Shown: positions 6,935-13,342 of the stretch, in pieces | Layout: the number at the start of each line of letters is the position of its first letter | Numbering within the stretch: the first letter of the stretch is position 1 | Virus record (IMG/VR): IMGVR_UViG_3300030103_000128 | Coordinates: 1 to 22,795 of that record | Origin: a virus | Direction: 5' to 3' (one strand) | Length of the DNA: 22,795 nt | The notes under the pieces: generated by a model | Databases searched by the model: none | The model's input: only the letters and a program-made list of their open reading frames with translations | What the model was told of the DNA's origin: nothing | Made by a program: the position numbers and the translations under genes

Positions 6935-7618
6935 TTATGGACTTGTTGATTTAATAGGCAATCTAATTGCCCCTTGCATGTATTCATCTCTACGATGCCT
7001 TCCTTGTTGCTCTACAGCTAACTCTTGAATAGCACGTTGATATGATTGTTCGTATAATTGCAGCATTTCTGCTGGTCCCTTTAAGTATTTAAAGGCCTCG
7101 GCAAGGCTCCCATACAATAACGCACTTGGAGCATTGTTGCCTAACCAAGACGTTGCGTTTGTACTAGATAACCTTGATGGTAATCTTGTGATTCCTAATT
7201 CAACATTATAAGCAGAATCTGGTGTAGGTGCAACTATTAATGAGTTATGATCCCACCATGCCCAATACACAGGTTCTCCTGTAGCAGTTCTATCTGGAGC
7301 ATATTCTGTTATAAAACTAACATCTCTTTGTTCCAGCATAGTTCTTGTTGGTGTTCCAGAGGCTGGAAAAATATGCATAGTTCTAATTGTGCCTAATGAT
7401 TCTAACGTAGGAGAAGATCCACCTGGTAATGAAACGAAAGCATTACTGGTTGATAAATTAGCGGTCTGATTTGATTTAAAAACATCTAAATCTACATCTC
7501 TAAATATTCTATTCTCAGCATGTTCTATGAAGTCATTTGTAATTGTAGAAGTGAGAACATCTGTTCCAACTTCTGTGTAGTCCAATATTTGTTGTGTTAG
7601 TTCTGTGTATGTTGTCAT
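6935..7618 (-). CDS. Head-to-tail adaptor / tail tubular-like protein (227 aa)
   Basis: A 227-residue protein with ATG at 7618, overlapping the stop of the previous gene (ATGA); only a weak GTGAG precedes it, so coupled translation is likely. The motif order fits the phage adaptor family that includes podovirus tail tubular A-like proteins: an N-terminal helix with DFIEHAENRIFRDVDLDVF, a beta core with LEQRDVSFITEYAPD, the GEPVYWAWWDHNSLIVAPTPD strand pair, and a C-terminal helix bundle with SWLGNNAPSALLYGSLAEAF ... YEQSYQRAI. Such proteins form a 12-fold ring below the portal and receive the tail. Its neighbours (a second connector-like gene and fibres) agree with this role. Confidence 0.82.
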   Translation of the reverse strand: MTTYTELTQQILDYTEVGTDVLTSTITNDFIEHAENRIFRDVDLDVFKSNQTANLSTSNAFVSLPGGSSPTLESLGTIRTMHIFPASGTPTRTMLEQRDVSFITEYAPDRTATGEPVYWAWWDHNSLIVAPTPDSAYNVELGITRLPSRLSSTNATSWLGNNAPSALLYGSLAEAFKYLKGPAEMLQLYEQSYQRAIQELAVEQQGRHRRDEYMQGAIRLPIKSTSP

Positions 7619-7941
7619 GATATACTCACTGTCACTGCATTTACTTTAGCAGAAAAAATAGTTTCATTTTGTTTTTGTGGAACCATTGTTTTGTTTTGAT
7701 CAAAGAAAGTCTTACTGCCTACCAAAACTTCTACTGGCTCTGACCTATCTGATCTTGAATTTTTTAAAGCTTCAGCATCTGCTCTGTGTGTAGAAGGATT
7801 GTCTTCTTGTGGATGTTCCGGTTCAAATTCAGATCTGTGCACAAGCACTCCATCATGTTCTTCAACCATTTCTGTATATGGAAAAGCAAATCCACTACGA
7901 TCAGATATTGCTTTTGAATATTTTCCTTTTGCTGTTGCCAT
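7615..7941 (-). CDS. Small conserved protein with zinc-ribbon-like layout lacking cysteines (108 aa)
   Basis: The ATG at 7941 overlaps the stop of the upstream connector (TAATG), and GGAG is embedded in that gene's last codons. Residues ~9-50 read AISDRSGFAFPYTEMVEEHDG, then VLVHRSEFEPEHPQED. This matches the layout of small phage zinc-ribbon proteins (CDRCGF...EL..EW.G..VC..C.E..HPQ), but here the Cys positions are Ser or His, so metal binding is probably lost. The C-terminal half is charged and then ends in short strands (SAKVNAVTVSIS). It is wedged between two connector-type genes, suggesting a neck-associated accessory subunit. I do not know a specific function. Confidence 0.75.
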   Translation of the reverse strand: MATAKGKYSKAISDRSGFAFPYTEMVEEHDGVLVHRSEFEPEHPQEDNPSTHRADAEALKNSRSDRSEPVEVLVGSKTFFDQNKTMVPQKQNETIFSAKVNAVTVSIS

Positions 7942-8609
7942 TACATTACTCCAACATCAGGAACTATTTTAATACTAGATCTAGTGCTATCTTCAGAAGA
8001 AGCTCTTTGCCACTCGTCTTCATATACTTGTTTTAAAAGTTGTATTCTGTCAGGTGCTTTTTTCATAGCTATGTAATATGAAAGTCCTGATACTAAACAA
8101 GGAAAAAATCTAAAAGGCACTTCTGGATTTTGTGTATAAGTTCCAGCATCTGCAATTCTAGTCATTGCATAATATTTAAAAGTATCTGCTGAATCTGGAG
8201 TTGCATAGACATACAATTTAGGAGTTATTGTTCTCTCCACGTAATACTGTGTAGGTGAAGCAGAAGTAGATTTTTTTGATATGTTTAAATACTCGGCTCT
8301 ACTTATTCTTTCTATTTGTCTATCAACCGTAGAATCACTGGCTTCTGTTATGACAGCAGATAATACATCTACTACATCATCATCTAAATCATAAGACGAT
8401 GTTCCTGCAACGAGAGTTTTAGTTCTCTGTTCAATGGTCCAAAGATTTAATCCTCTGTTAGCCCATTCAGCAAACAATAAATTTAAAGATCTTCTAGCAG
8501 TTTTGAGATCATACCCAGACCTTACGTAAAGGCCACATCTTTCATATGACTCTGCTATAACCTCTTCTATTGTGAGAGTAAATGCGTTAGTACCTGAGTA
8601 TGTAGGCAT
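7941..8609 (-). CDS. Head-tail connector-like protein (222 aa)
   Basis: ATG at 8609 behind AGGAG. The N-terminal helical part has EEVIAESYERCGLYVRSGYDLKTARRSLNLLFAEWANRGLNLW, followed by a beta core (SYDLDDDVVDVLSAVI, RISRAEYLNISKKST, QYYVERTITPKLYVYATPD) and a C-terminal helical region (GLSYYIAMKKAPDRIQLLKQVYEDEWQRA). Helical start, beta middle with Y.YAPD-like strand, and helical end is the organisation of the P22 gp4 / T7 gp11-like connector family, and this sequence type is common in marine podovirus-like genomes. It probably forms a ring at the neck together with the 227-residue adaptor. Confidence 0.78.
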   Translation of the reverse strand: MPTYSGTNAFTLTIEEVIAESYERCGLYVRSGYDLKTARRSLNLLFAEWANRGLNLWTIEQRTKTLVAGTSSYDLDDDVVDVLSAVITEASDSTVDRQIERISRAEYLNISKKSTSASPTQYYVERTITPKLYVYATPDSADTFKYYAMTRIADAGTYTQNPEVPFRFFPCLVSGLSYYIAMKKAPDRIQLLKQVYEDEWQRASSEDSTRSSIKIVPDVGVM

Positions 8610-8618
8610 GTTTTACTC

Positions 8619-9038
8619 CTAATAATTCTTTAGAAATTCTGCTATACAGGTATATGTGTTACCAGAGTCAGCTGCACTAGCTACAACAAAATTAATATCG
8701 TTTTGATTACTATTGCTACTTGTGTTAGCTGGTATTCCACCAAACTCTCTAAAATCCCAATAACCAGAATCTATTAATGTTACGATAGGAATATCTCCAT
8801 CTGAATCTTCATAATCTAATCTAGCAAAAGAGTTTCCTCCATCACCATTAGAGCATGTCCACCATAGTCTTTGTAGTGAAAGTGTTGATACTGATTGACC
8901 TTCTTTATTATCTGCTAAAGCAGAAACGTCACCAAATACTGTGGTTCCACCTGATCCATCAGATTGAACTACAATTTTAATAGTAACTCTTTTATCGTTT
9001 TGTTGTAGAATTGTTGGTCCTGTTACTGTGTCTGCCAT
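8619..9038 (-). CDS. Virion structural protein, conserved marine phage type (139 aa)
   Basis: ATG at 9038 behind AAGGAGGG. The protein opens MADTVTGPTILQQNDKRVTIKIV and continues with beta-rich segments: LSLQRLWWTCSNGDGGNSFARL, IVTLIDSGYWDFREFGG, and a closing NTYTCIAEFLKNY. Similar proteins occur near capsid and tail genes in marine phages without a known function. Two Trp in tandem and a DxDGD-like acidic loop (DYEDSDGD) are notable; the loop could bind metal but that is speculative. It is preceded by the UUCG hairpin at 9060-9081 and begins the neck segment. Confidence 0.72.
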   Translation of the reverse strand: MADTVTGPTILQQNDKRVTIKIVVQSDGSGGTTVFGDVSALADNKEGQSVSTLSLQRLWWTCSNGDGGNSFARLDYEDSDGDIPIVTLIDSGYWDFREFGGIPANTSSNSNQNDINFVVASAADSGNTYTCIAEFLKNY

Positions 9039-9059
9039 GTTCCCTCCTTAATTAAGAAC

Positions 9060-9081
9060 TTGTGGGGCCGAAGCCCCACAA
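9060..9081 (-). terminator. UUCG-tetraloop hairpin after the 168-residue gene
   Basis: On the minus strand the sequence TTGTGGGGC-TTCG-GCCCCACAA forms a perfect 9-bp stem with a C(UUCG)G tetraloop, an exceptionally stable RNA hairpin. It starts 8 bases beyond the stop of the gene at 9090-9596. Only a short U-poor tail follows (GTTCTTAATTAAGG), so it may act as a partial terminator, an attenuator or an mRNA 3'-end stabiliser. Confidence 0.7.
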
Positions 9082-9089
9082 TATATATA

Positions 9090-9596
9090 TTATTGATCTG
9101 CAAATGCAGGTACGTCTGCACCTTCTTGATAACCCCAAATATAATAATTTGTGCTATCTTTAGCTACAATATTAATCTCTAAGAGACCAAAATCTGTTAG
9201 AGTCAATTTTGAATTTGAGTTGCCATCAGAATAAACAGATACGTTGTCAGCATTTGAATCTAAATGAACAACACCACCTAAGAAAAAGTTAGAGTTTCCA
9301 GGTGTTACGATGATTAGATTTTCTGTTTCCTCTGCGGCACCACCATAAATAAATTTATATGTTTGACCAGCTACAGGAGCAGGTAAAGTAATAGTTCTAT
9401 TAGCTGCAAGTGCAGGAACTACAAGAGTTCTTCCACTATGTGTAGCTGCATCAAGAGTTTTATCTTCATCTGCTAGTGCTACAGGTGCATCACCCATAGT
9501 AATGATTTCAGTAATTGTTCCTGTACTAGCGTTTTTGCTTACAGTTTTTACTGTGCTTTCAGATCTTAAAGGACCTGAAAAAGTTGAATTAGCCAT
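9090..9596 (-). CDS. Abundant-type virion structural protein (168 aa), separately punctuated
   Basis: ATG at 9596 has a near-perfect Shine-Dalgarno (AAGGAGGT). The protein begins MANSTFSGPLRSESTVKTV and has a fibre- or decoration-like beta composition: TLVVPALAANRTITLPAPV-AGQTYKFIYGG, FFLGGVVHLDSN, TNYYIWGYQEG. The RTITLP...G..YKFI motif occurs in small structural proteins of marine phages. It is the only gene between two strong hairpins, with a possible promoter in the 150-base gap ahead of it, which suggests high, independent expression. A decoration, spike or major tail-associated role is possible; the sequence does not decide among them. Confidence 0.78.
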   Translation of the reverse strand: MANSTFSGPLRSESTVKTVSKNASTGTITEIITMGDAPVALADEDKTLDAATHSGRTLVVPALAANRTITLPAPVAGQTYKFIYGGAAEETENLIIVTPGNSNFFLGGVVHLDSNADNVSVYSDGNSNSKLTLTDFGLLEINIVAKDSTNYYIWGYQEGADVPAFADQ

Positions 9597-9625
9597 TTTA
9601 AACCTCCTTGGTTATATAGACCACA

Positions 9626-9666
9626 CTACATAGTCTCTATACAGTCTGCATAAGCAGTCTATGTAG
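9626..9666 (-). promoter_or_regulatory. Structured leader with inverted and direct repeats
   Basis: In the 152-base gap between the capsid gene and the 168-residue gene, CTACATAG (9626-9633) and CTATGTAG (9659-9666) form an 8-bp inverted repeat that encloses a nested CTGC-ATAA-GCAG hairpin (9646-9657). Three AGTCT copies (9632, 9643, 9656; AGACT on the coding strand) are spaced 11 and 13 bases apart. It could be an mRNA leader fold or a protein-binding site; no known operator is recognised. Confidence 0.5.
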
Positions 9667-9676
9667 CTCTTACTTA

Positions 9677-9706
9677 AATATATACAGTTTTAGAAAAAAT
9701 TTGCAA
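9677..9706 (-). promoter_or_regulatory. Possible sigma70-type promoter
   Basis: On the minus strand TTGCAA (9706-9701) and TATATT (9682-9677) are 18 bases apart, upstream of the structured leader and the 168-residue gene and just after the capsid-gene hairpin. Position supports it more than sequence: in AT-rich DNA such matches arise easily, and the spacer contains the T-run that may belong to the terminator. Confidence 0.35.
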
Positions 9707-9710
9707 TAAG

Positions 9711-9737
9711 AAGAATGGGGGATATACCCCCATTCTT
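9711..9737 (-). terminator. Strong hairpin terminator after the major capsid gene
   Basis: On the minus strand AAGAATGGGGG-TATAT-CCCCCATTCTT gives a perfect 11-bp stem with a 5-base loop. It lies 11 bases past the capsid stop codon and is followed by CTTATTGCAAATTTTTT. The U-tract is displaced about 11 bases from the stem, so termination may be partial. Confidence 0.75.
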
Positions 9738-9748
9738 TAGTTTATTTA

Positions 9749-10657
9749 TTAAGCTCCTGGTGAGCCAAAGATACCTCTAGGATCAGAGAATCCAAATGAA
9801 TATCTCTCTCTAGCTTTGTATCTTACGTTACCTGTATCAAAATCGCCTTCCATAGAAGTTTTGATAGGCGCACGATTAAAGTGCTTTAGACCATTAGGTG
9901 CATCAGTTTTAATAAAGAATGCATCTGTATCTGTTAGATAATGGTTGATAACGTATCCGCCAGGGATCATGCCCATGTTACCGATAGCGTTAATGTCATT
10001 ATCTGAAGTTGCAGTTCTTAACTGACTCTTCATTAATCTTTCAGCTACGAACTGAAGATTAACAGGAATGATCATCTTTGTTGCCTTTACAGCGATTTTT
10101 AGACCACGATTGTCAATGAAATTAGCAATGTCAATTAATGATTGCTCTAAAGAAGTTTCATTGAGGTCAGCAGATGTTGCTAGTTCGTTGGCATAATTGC
10201 CACCACCCACTGTTAAGTGTGCAGTTGAACATAATTCAACACCGTCTCCGCCTGTGAAGGAAGAGTTAAATGCTCTGTTAAGAACATTTGCGCCTTTGAT
10301 TTCTTTAGCGTTAGCCATTGAACGTGCTAAAGCCTTTGTGTATCTAGAACTTAGGCTGTCGTAAAGGTTGTCCTCTACTGCTTCCTCAGTAATAGCAAAT
10401 GCTAAAGCAATTGTTTCGTGTGAGTAACGACTAGTGAAAGCTTCTGTAGCATCGTCAAATTGTACGCTTGCTCCTTCAGCTTTTACTGGTGCACTACCGA
10501 AGCCAGAAAGTTCTACTTCTTCTTCAAACGCTCTGTCTGAAGTTTCAGTGTCAAAAATTTCTGCCCACTCCTGCTCGTATCTACCATATTCTAGACCAAA
10601 CAGTGCATTAAGACCAGGTTCTAACTCTTTTACGAGTTGACTTCTTGATATAGCCAT
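9749..10657 (-). CDS. Major capsid protein (HK97-fold, Mu gpT-like)
   Basis: A 302-residue protein with ATG at 10657 behind AGGAAGG. It starts MAISRSQLVKELEPGLNALFG, then YEQEWAEIFDTETSDRAFEEEVELSGFG, an N-arm/E-loop-like region, and YSHETIALAFAITEEAVEDN. The central part has ALARSMANAKEIKGANVLNRAF, LIIPVNLQFVAERLMKS-type segments (KMIIPVNLQF at ~195), and PGGYVINHYLTDTDAFFI. The C-terminus is VRYKARERYSFGFSDPRGIFGSPGA. This layout fits the Mu-type major head subunit branch of HK97-fold capsid proteins. No N-terminal protease-cleaved delta domain is evident; a separate scaffold gene lies upstream. The strong terminator after it is typical of a highly expressed gene. Confidence 0.9.
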   Translation of the reverse strand: MAISRSQLVKELEPGLNALFGLEYGRYEQEWAEIFDTETSDRAFEEEVELSGFGSAPVKAEGASVQFDDATEAFTSRYSHETIALAFAITEEAVEDNLYDSLSSRYTKALARSMANAKEIKGANVLNRAFNSSFTGGDGVELCSTAHLTVGGGNYANELATSADLNETSLEQSLIDIANFIDNRGLKIAVKATKMIIPVNLQFVAERLMKSQLRTATSDNDINAIGNMGMIPGGYVINHYLTDTDAFFIKTDAPNGLKHFNRAPIKTSMEGDFDTGNVRYKARERYSFGFSDPRGIFGSPGA

Positions 10658-10673
10658 TTTTTAGTCCTTCCTA

Positions 10674-11258
10674 TTAAATACCAGCAGTATTAGCGTAGTG
10701 AAGACCTTCGTTGATTCTAACGAGATAGTTCCCGTTAGCACTTCCAGTTTCGCTGTTGTATTCATCAGAAACAACATCCACTATTCTAAATTGTGCTGTA
10801 GCTGCAGTAATTGTGCTAGAATCTAGTTCCATACCAGATCTTCCAGTTTTTGTACTACCAGCGTGTGTTGATACTAGATCAGCATTCGATCCTCTATTGG
10901 CAGGCCATGAGGCTCCAATATCGGTGCTGTCTTCTTGTGCTTCAAAAACAATGTTAGGATCGTCTAAAACGAACGCTACTGCATCACTTGCAACAGTGCT
11001 TGCAGGCCAGTGTTTTGAATATGTCGGTTTGCCATTTGTGTCAGTGTAAAAACATCCATTGAATACGCCAATTATGTTTGTTGCTCCTGCTGCGGCTACA
11101 GTGATTGTACCATCTGTATGCAGTTCAACAGCATCGCCTGTGAAAATATTACTAGAAAATCCACTTGCGATATCATAACTTGTTTGGCCGTTATTAAAAG
11201 GTGCTCCACCCAACATCTTTGCAGGTCTAAAACCGAACGGTGCGTCTTTATTTGCCAT
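10674..11258 (-). CDS. Probable head decoration / capsid-associated protein (194 aa)
   Basis: ATG at 11258 with AAGGAGG 10 bases upstream. The protein reads MANKDAPFGFRPAKMLGG, then a beta-rich body with NIFTGDAVELHTDGTITVAAAGATNIIGVFNGCFYTD, VAFVLDDPNIVFEAQED and FRIVDVVSDEYN. The MANKDAPFGF.P start followed by a G-D-V.L-G-I..A stretch and IGVF.G..Y is common in proteins directly upstream of marine phage capsid genes. Adjacency to the capsid gene and the lack of enzymatic motifs support a decoration or stabilising role. A hairpin that overlaps its ribosome-binding site may modulate its translation. Confidence 0.75.
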   Translation of the reverse strand: MANKDAPFGFRPAKMLGGAPFNNGQTSYDIASGFSSNIFTGDAVELHTDGTITVAAAGATNIIGVFNGCFYTDTNGKPTYSKHWPASTVASDAVAFVLDDPNIVFEAQEDSTDIGASWPANRGSNADLVSTHAGSTKTGRSGMELDSSTITAATAQFRIVDVVSDEYNSETGSANGNYLVRINEGLHYANTAGI

Positions 11259-11261
11259 GGT

Positions 11262-11311
11262 TATAAGTCCTCCTTAACCAGTTAGTTGTTTTATAAGTGA
11301 TAGGACTCATA
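11262..11311 (-). promoter_or_regulatory. Leader hairpin overlapping a ribosome-binding site
   Basis: In the 60-base gap before the decoration-like gene, TATGAGTCCT (11311-11302) can pair with AGGACTTATA (11271-11262) on the minus-strand RNA: 10 pairs including one G-U, across a 30-base loop. The 3' arm includes the last bases of the Shine-Dalgarno AAGGAGG (11275-11269). It could lower initiation, but the stem is only moderately stable. Confidence 0.35.
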
Positions 11312-11318
11312 TCAAAAA

Positions 11319-11789
11319 TTAATTTTTGTCGTTGCCTCTACCACTACCAAAAGTAACCCTACTATTCCTTTCGGAAGAGATAGGCATACTTCTATGCTGC
11401 TCCTTAAACAAATTGTTGTCTACAGACTCTTCTTGCGTTTTAGTTTGCTCTGCAAAATACTCCGCTCTCTGCTGTACAATTTCTTCTGGTATACGAGCAA
11501 GCAATAATCCACCAACTCCGATAACACCAGCGTGCGATCCATTTTCTATTGTAGGTGCGTGAAAATCTGGAAACTCATCAGCACGAACTAGCTCGAATCC
11601 TTCACGAAGTCTTCCAGCCATATTCTTTCTGTCTTCAGTTCCTAGAGTCTCAGCTCTTATCCACCTATGTTTAAATCCTGGAGGCGCCGGTGGCGCTTCT
11701 AAGCTTGACGGTGGGCGCCAAGGTTGTGCTCTCTTTGTTTTTTCACGAGAAGCATCGGTGCGTGAGGTCTTTTGGGTTTTATCTTCCAT
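11319..11789 (-). CDS. Head-module conserved protein (156 aa)
   Basis: ATG at 11789 with GAAGGAG overlapping the end of the scaffold gene (5-base gap). The N-terminal ~30 residues are basic and Pro-rich (KRAQPWRPPSSLEAPPAPPGF). Then come HRWIRAETLG..DRKNMAGRLREGFELV, DFHAPTIENGSHAGVIGVGGLLLARIPEEIV and QQRAEYFAEQ. This W.PPS.LEAP.PPG..HRWIR ... GRLREG.E.V ... LLLARIP.E layout recurs between scaffold and capsid genes in marine phages. It is probably an assembly cofactor or minor head protein. There is no protease triad or membrane segment, and I know no experimental function. Confidence 0.72.
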   Translation of the reverse strand: MEDKTQKTSRTDASREKTKRAQPWRPPSSLEAPPAPPGFKHRWIRAETLGTEDRKNMAGRLREGFELVRADEFPDFHAPTIENGSHAGVIGVGGLLLARIPEEIVQQRAEYFAEQTKTQEESVDNNLFKEQHRSMPISSERNSRVTFGSGRGNDKN

Positions 11790-11793
11790 GCTA

Positions 11794-12702
11794 TTACTCC
11801 TTCACGTATTTAGCGTATTCCTCCAGAGGTACTCCAAGTCTCTTGGCGATATGGACTTGGCTCGGAGATAGTCTAACTGTTTTGCGTCCTGATGTTGATT
11901 GCGTTGTTGAACGACCAGCAGAAGCTACGGGTTGGACGGGTCTCGTAGATTCCGAACTATTTGCCCCAAACTTATGGGGAAACTCGTTTTTAATCCTATT
12001 ATCAATCTCAGCATAATACTCATCTGAATTAGGATTAAATCCTTCTTCTTCAACTAGTTTTTTATGTATTCCAAAACTAGCATAAGTCATTGCCTCATCT
12101 TTACCGAACCAAGGGTTTTTTTCAGCCCAGGCTTCAGCTTTAGGATCTACTTTTTTAGGAGGAGCTTCTTGAAGTTGTTCAGGTGTGACATCCTCTTTCT
12201 GTTCCTCTTTTAAACTTTCCTTAGCTTCTTTTGTAGCTAAAAGACGCTCATTGTCAATAGATAACTTCGCCAAGGCTTTTTGTGCTTCAACTTGTGCTGA
12301 CGCATCTCCTGCTTGAATTGCAGTTTGTAAGTCTTGTTCGGCCTTTTTAGTTTCTATTTGAGTCCTAGCTTCAAATTCTTGAATATAGGAAGCATCTAAG
12401 CTATTTGATTTAGCTTTTAGTTTTTTATTTTCATCTGCTACACGTTTTGCATATTGAAAAGAAGCTTGTTCTCTTCTTTCTGCTTCACGTAGTTTTCCTG
12501 TGAGTTTGTTAATTCTAGTTTTAACTTTATCACTGTACTCTTCAAGTTCTTCACCTTGAGATTCTTGAGTTACAACTTCAGGTTGTGTACTGTCTTGTGT
12601 TTCTTGTTTTTCTTCCTGTAGATCAATATCTACAGAATCTCCCTCAGAGGGGACACTAACGACAGGTTCATCTTTCGCTGTATTTATTGCTTGTTCTGGC
12701 AT
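11794..12702 (-). CDS. Capsid scaffolding protein
   Basis: A 302-residue highly charged protein with ATG at 12702 behind ATGGAGG. Residues 1-60 are acidic and disordered-looking (Glu/Gln/Ser-rich). Residues ~60-180 form a long coiled coil (KVKTRINKLTGKLREAERREQ ... KKLKAKSNSL ... KKAEQDLQTAIQAGDASAQVEAQ). Residues ~188-240 carry the conserved KAEAWAEKNPWFGKDEAMTYASFGIHKKL and FNPNSDEYYAEIDNRI. A Ser/Thr-rich linker follows, then a basic C-terminal segment (GRKTVRLSPSQVHIAKRLGVPLEEYAKYVKE), which in scaffolds typically contacts the capsid protein. It lies two genes upstream of the decoration-like protein and three upstream of the capsid gene. Composition, motif and location agree well. Confidence 0.88.
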   Translation of the reverse strand: MPEQAINTAKDEPVVSVPSEGDSVDIDLQEEKQETQDSTQPEVVTQESQGEELEEYSDKVKTRINKLTGKLREAERREQASFQYAKRVADENKKLKAKSNSLDASYIQEFEARTQIETKKAEQDLQTAIQAGDASAQVEAQKALAKLSIDNERLLATKEAKESLKEEQKEDVTPEQLQEAPPKKVDPKAEAWAEKNPWFGKDEAMTYASFGIHKKLVEEEGFNPNSDEYYAEIDNRIKNEFPHKFGANSSESTRPVQPVASAGRSTTQSTSGRKTVRLSPSQVHIAKRLGVPLEEYAKYVKE

Positions 12703-12717
12703 GGTTCCTCCATGTTA

Positions 12718-13149
12718 TTAATATAAATGCAAGATATCCTCTGGATTCTTGATTGTTGCTAAAATTTCGTCATCATTTAAAATACGAATTTCTCCACCTT
12801 CTATTTGTAGGCGAGAACCTGCATATCTACCAAAGATAACCCAGTCTTTCTCTTTACACCACGGACCTTCCGTGAATTTGTTTAAATCTTTATATGCATC
12901 TGGTCCTACACTTAACACATATCCACATGTCGTGCTAACTGATTGCATTTCAATAGTTTGATCTGACAAAATAATACCGCCTTTTGTTTTACCTGTTCCT
13001 TTGTAAGGTAAAATTACTATTCTCCAACCTGTCGGTTTAGGTAGTCTTTCAGTTAATTTTTTTGGAATATTATTAGGATCAATCTTTTCTACTTGATCGT
13101 CTGCGACTTTGCCAAAGTTTAGAACTTTGTCTGGTATTGGTTTACTCAA
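12718..13149 (-). CDS. groES: GroES-like co-chaperonin (Cpn10)
   Basis: A 143-residue protein with a Cpn10 domain at ~37-134: PTGWRIVILPYKGTGKTKGGIIL, CGYVLSVGPDAY, KEKDWVIFGRYAGSRLQIEGGEIRILNDDEILATI. The segment KTKGGIILSDQTIE (~54-67) corresponds to the GroES mobile loop that docks on GroEL, including the hydrophobic GGIIL tip. A ~36-residue N-terminal extension is unusual compared with bacterial GroES (~97 residues). The start is TTG at 13149: it has AAGGAG at good spacing and no in-frame ATG precedes the domain. By analogy with T4 gp31, it would replace host GroES to fold capsid or other virion proteins; which client is an inference. It overlaps the 65-residue gene before it. Confidence 0.88.
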   Translation of the reverse strand: MSKPIPDKVLNFGKVADDQVEKIDPNNIPKKLTERLPKPTGWRIVILPYKGTGKTKGGIILSDQTIEMQSVSTTCGYVLSVGPDAYKDLNKFTEGPWCKEKDWVIFGRYAGSRLQIEGGEIRILNDDEILATIKNPEDILHLY

Positions 13150-13339
13150 CTTGTATTCTCCTTTTTTGCAAGAACTCTTTAAATTCTTGTTCTACATTGT
13201 CTAATGATTTTAACTTACCCATTAGATACATGTAATTAGTATAGTCTGTAGCACCACCTGTCAATACAACATCTTCTACTAGTTTTCTATTTGATTTAAG
13301 TATTTTGTTTAATTCTTCAATTAATTCTATTGGATCCAT
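13142..13339 (-). CDS. Small helical conserved protein (65 aa)
   Basis: A 65-residue, mostly helical, charged protein: MDPIELIEELNKILKSNRKLVEDVVLTGG, then YTNYMYLMGKLKSLDNVEQEFKEFL. ATG at 13339 has only a weak AAGAAA upstream and begins 3 bases after the holin stop; it overlaps the co-chaperonin by 8 bases. There is no membrane span, signal or catalytic motif. Two helices around a Gly-Gly-Ala-Thr turn suggest a small dimeric or coiled protein. I recognise it only as a type of small protein seen near holin genes in marine phages; no function is assigned. Confidence 0.7.
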   Translation of the reverse strand: MDPIELIEELNKILKSNRKLVEDVVLTGGATDYTNYMYLMGKLKSLDNVEQEFKEFLQKRRIQVE

Positions 13340-13342
13340 ATA

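Noticed and set aside
8619-9038. Calcium-binding EF-hand in the DYEDSDGD loop
   Set aside because: The loop lacks the 12-residue EF-hand spacing and flanking helices; only a generic acidic turn can be claimed.
9632-9660. Three AGTCT copies as a CRISPR-like or iteron array
   Set aside because: Units are only five bases and irregularly spaced, with no spacer pattern or replication gene nearby.
9626-9666. The inverted repeat as a second terminator
   Set aside because: The stem is only 8 bp with a 25-base loop and there is no U-tract on the transcript side; a leader or binding-site reading fits better.
12718-13339. A frameshift joining the 65-residue protein and the co-chaperonin
   Set aside because: The co-chaperonin has its own well-spaced AAGGAG and TTG start, and no slippery sequence is evident at the 8-bp overlap.
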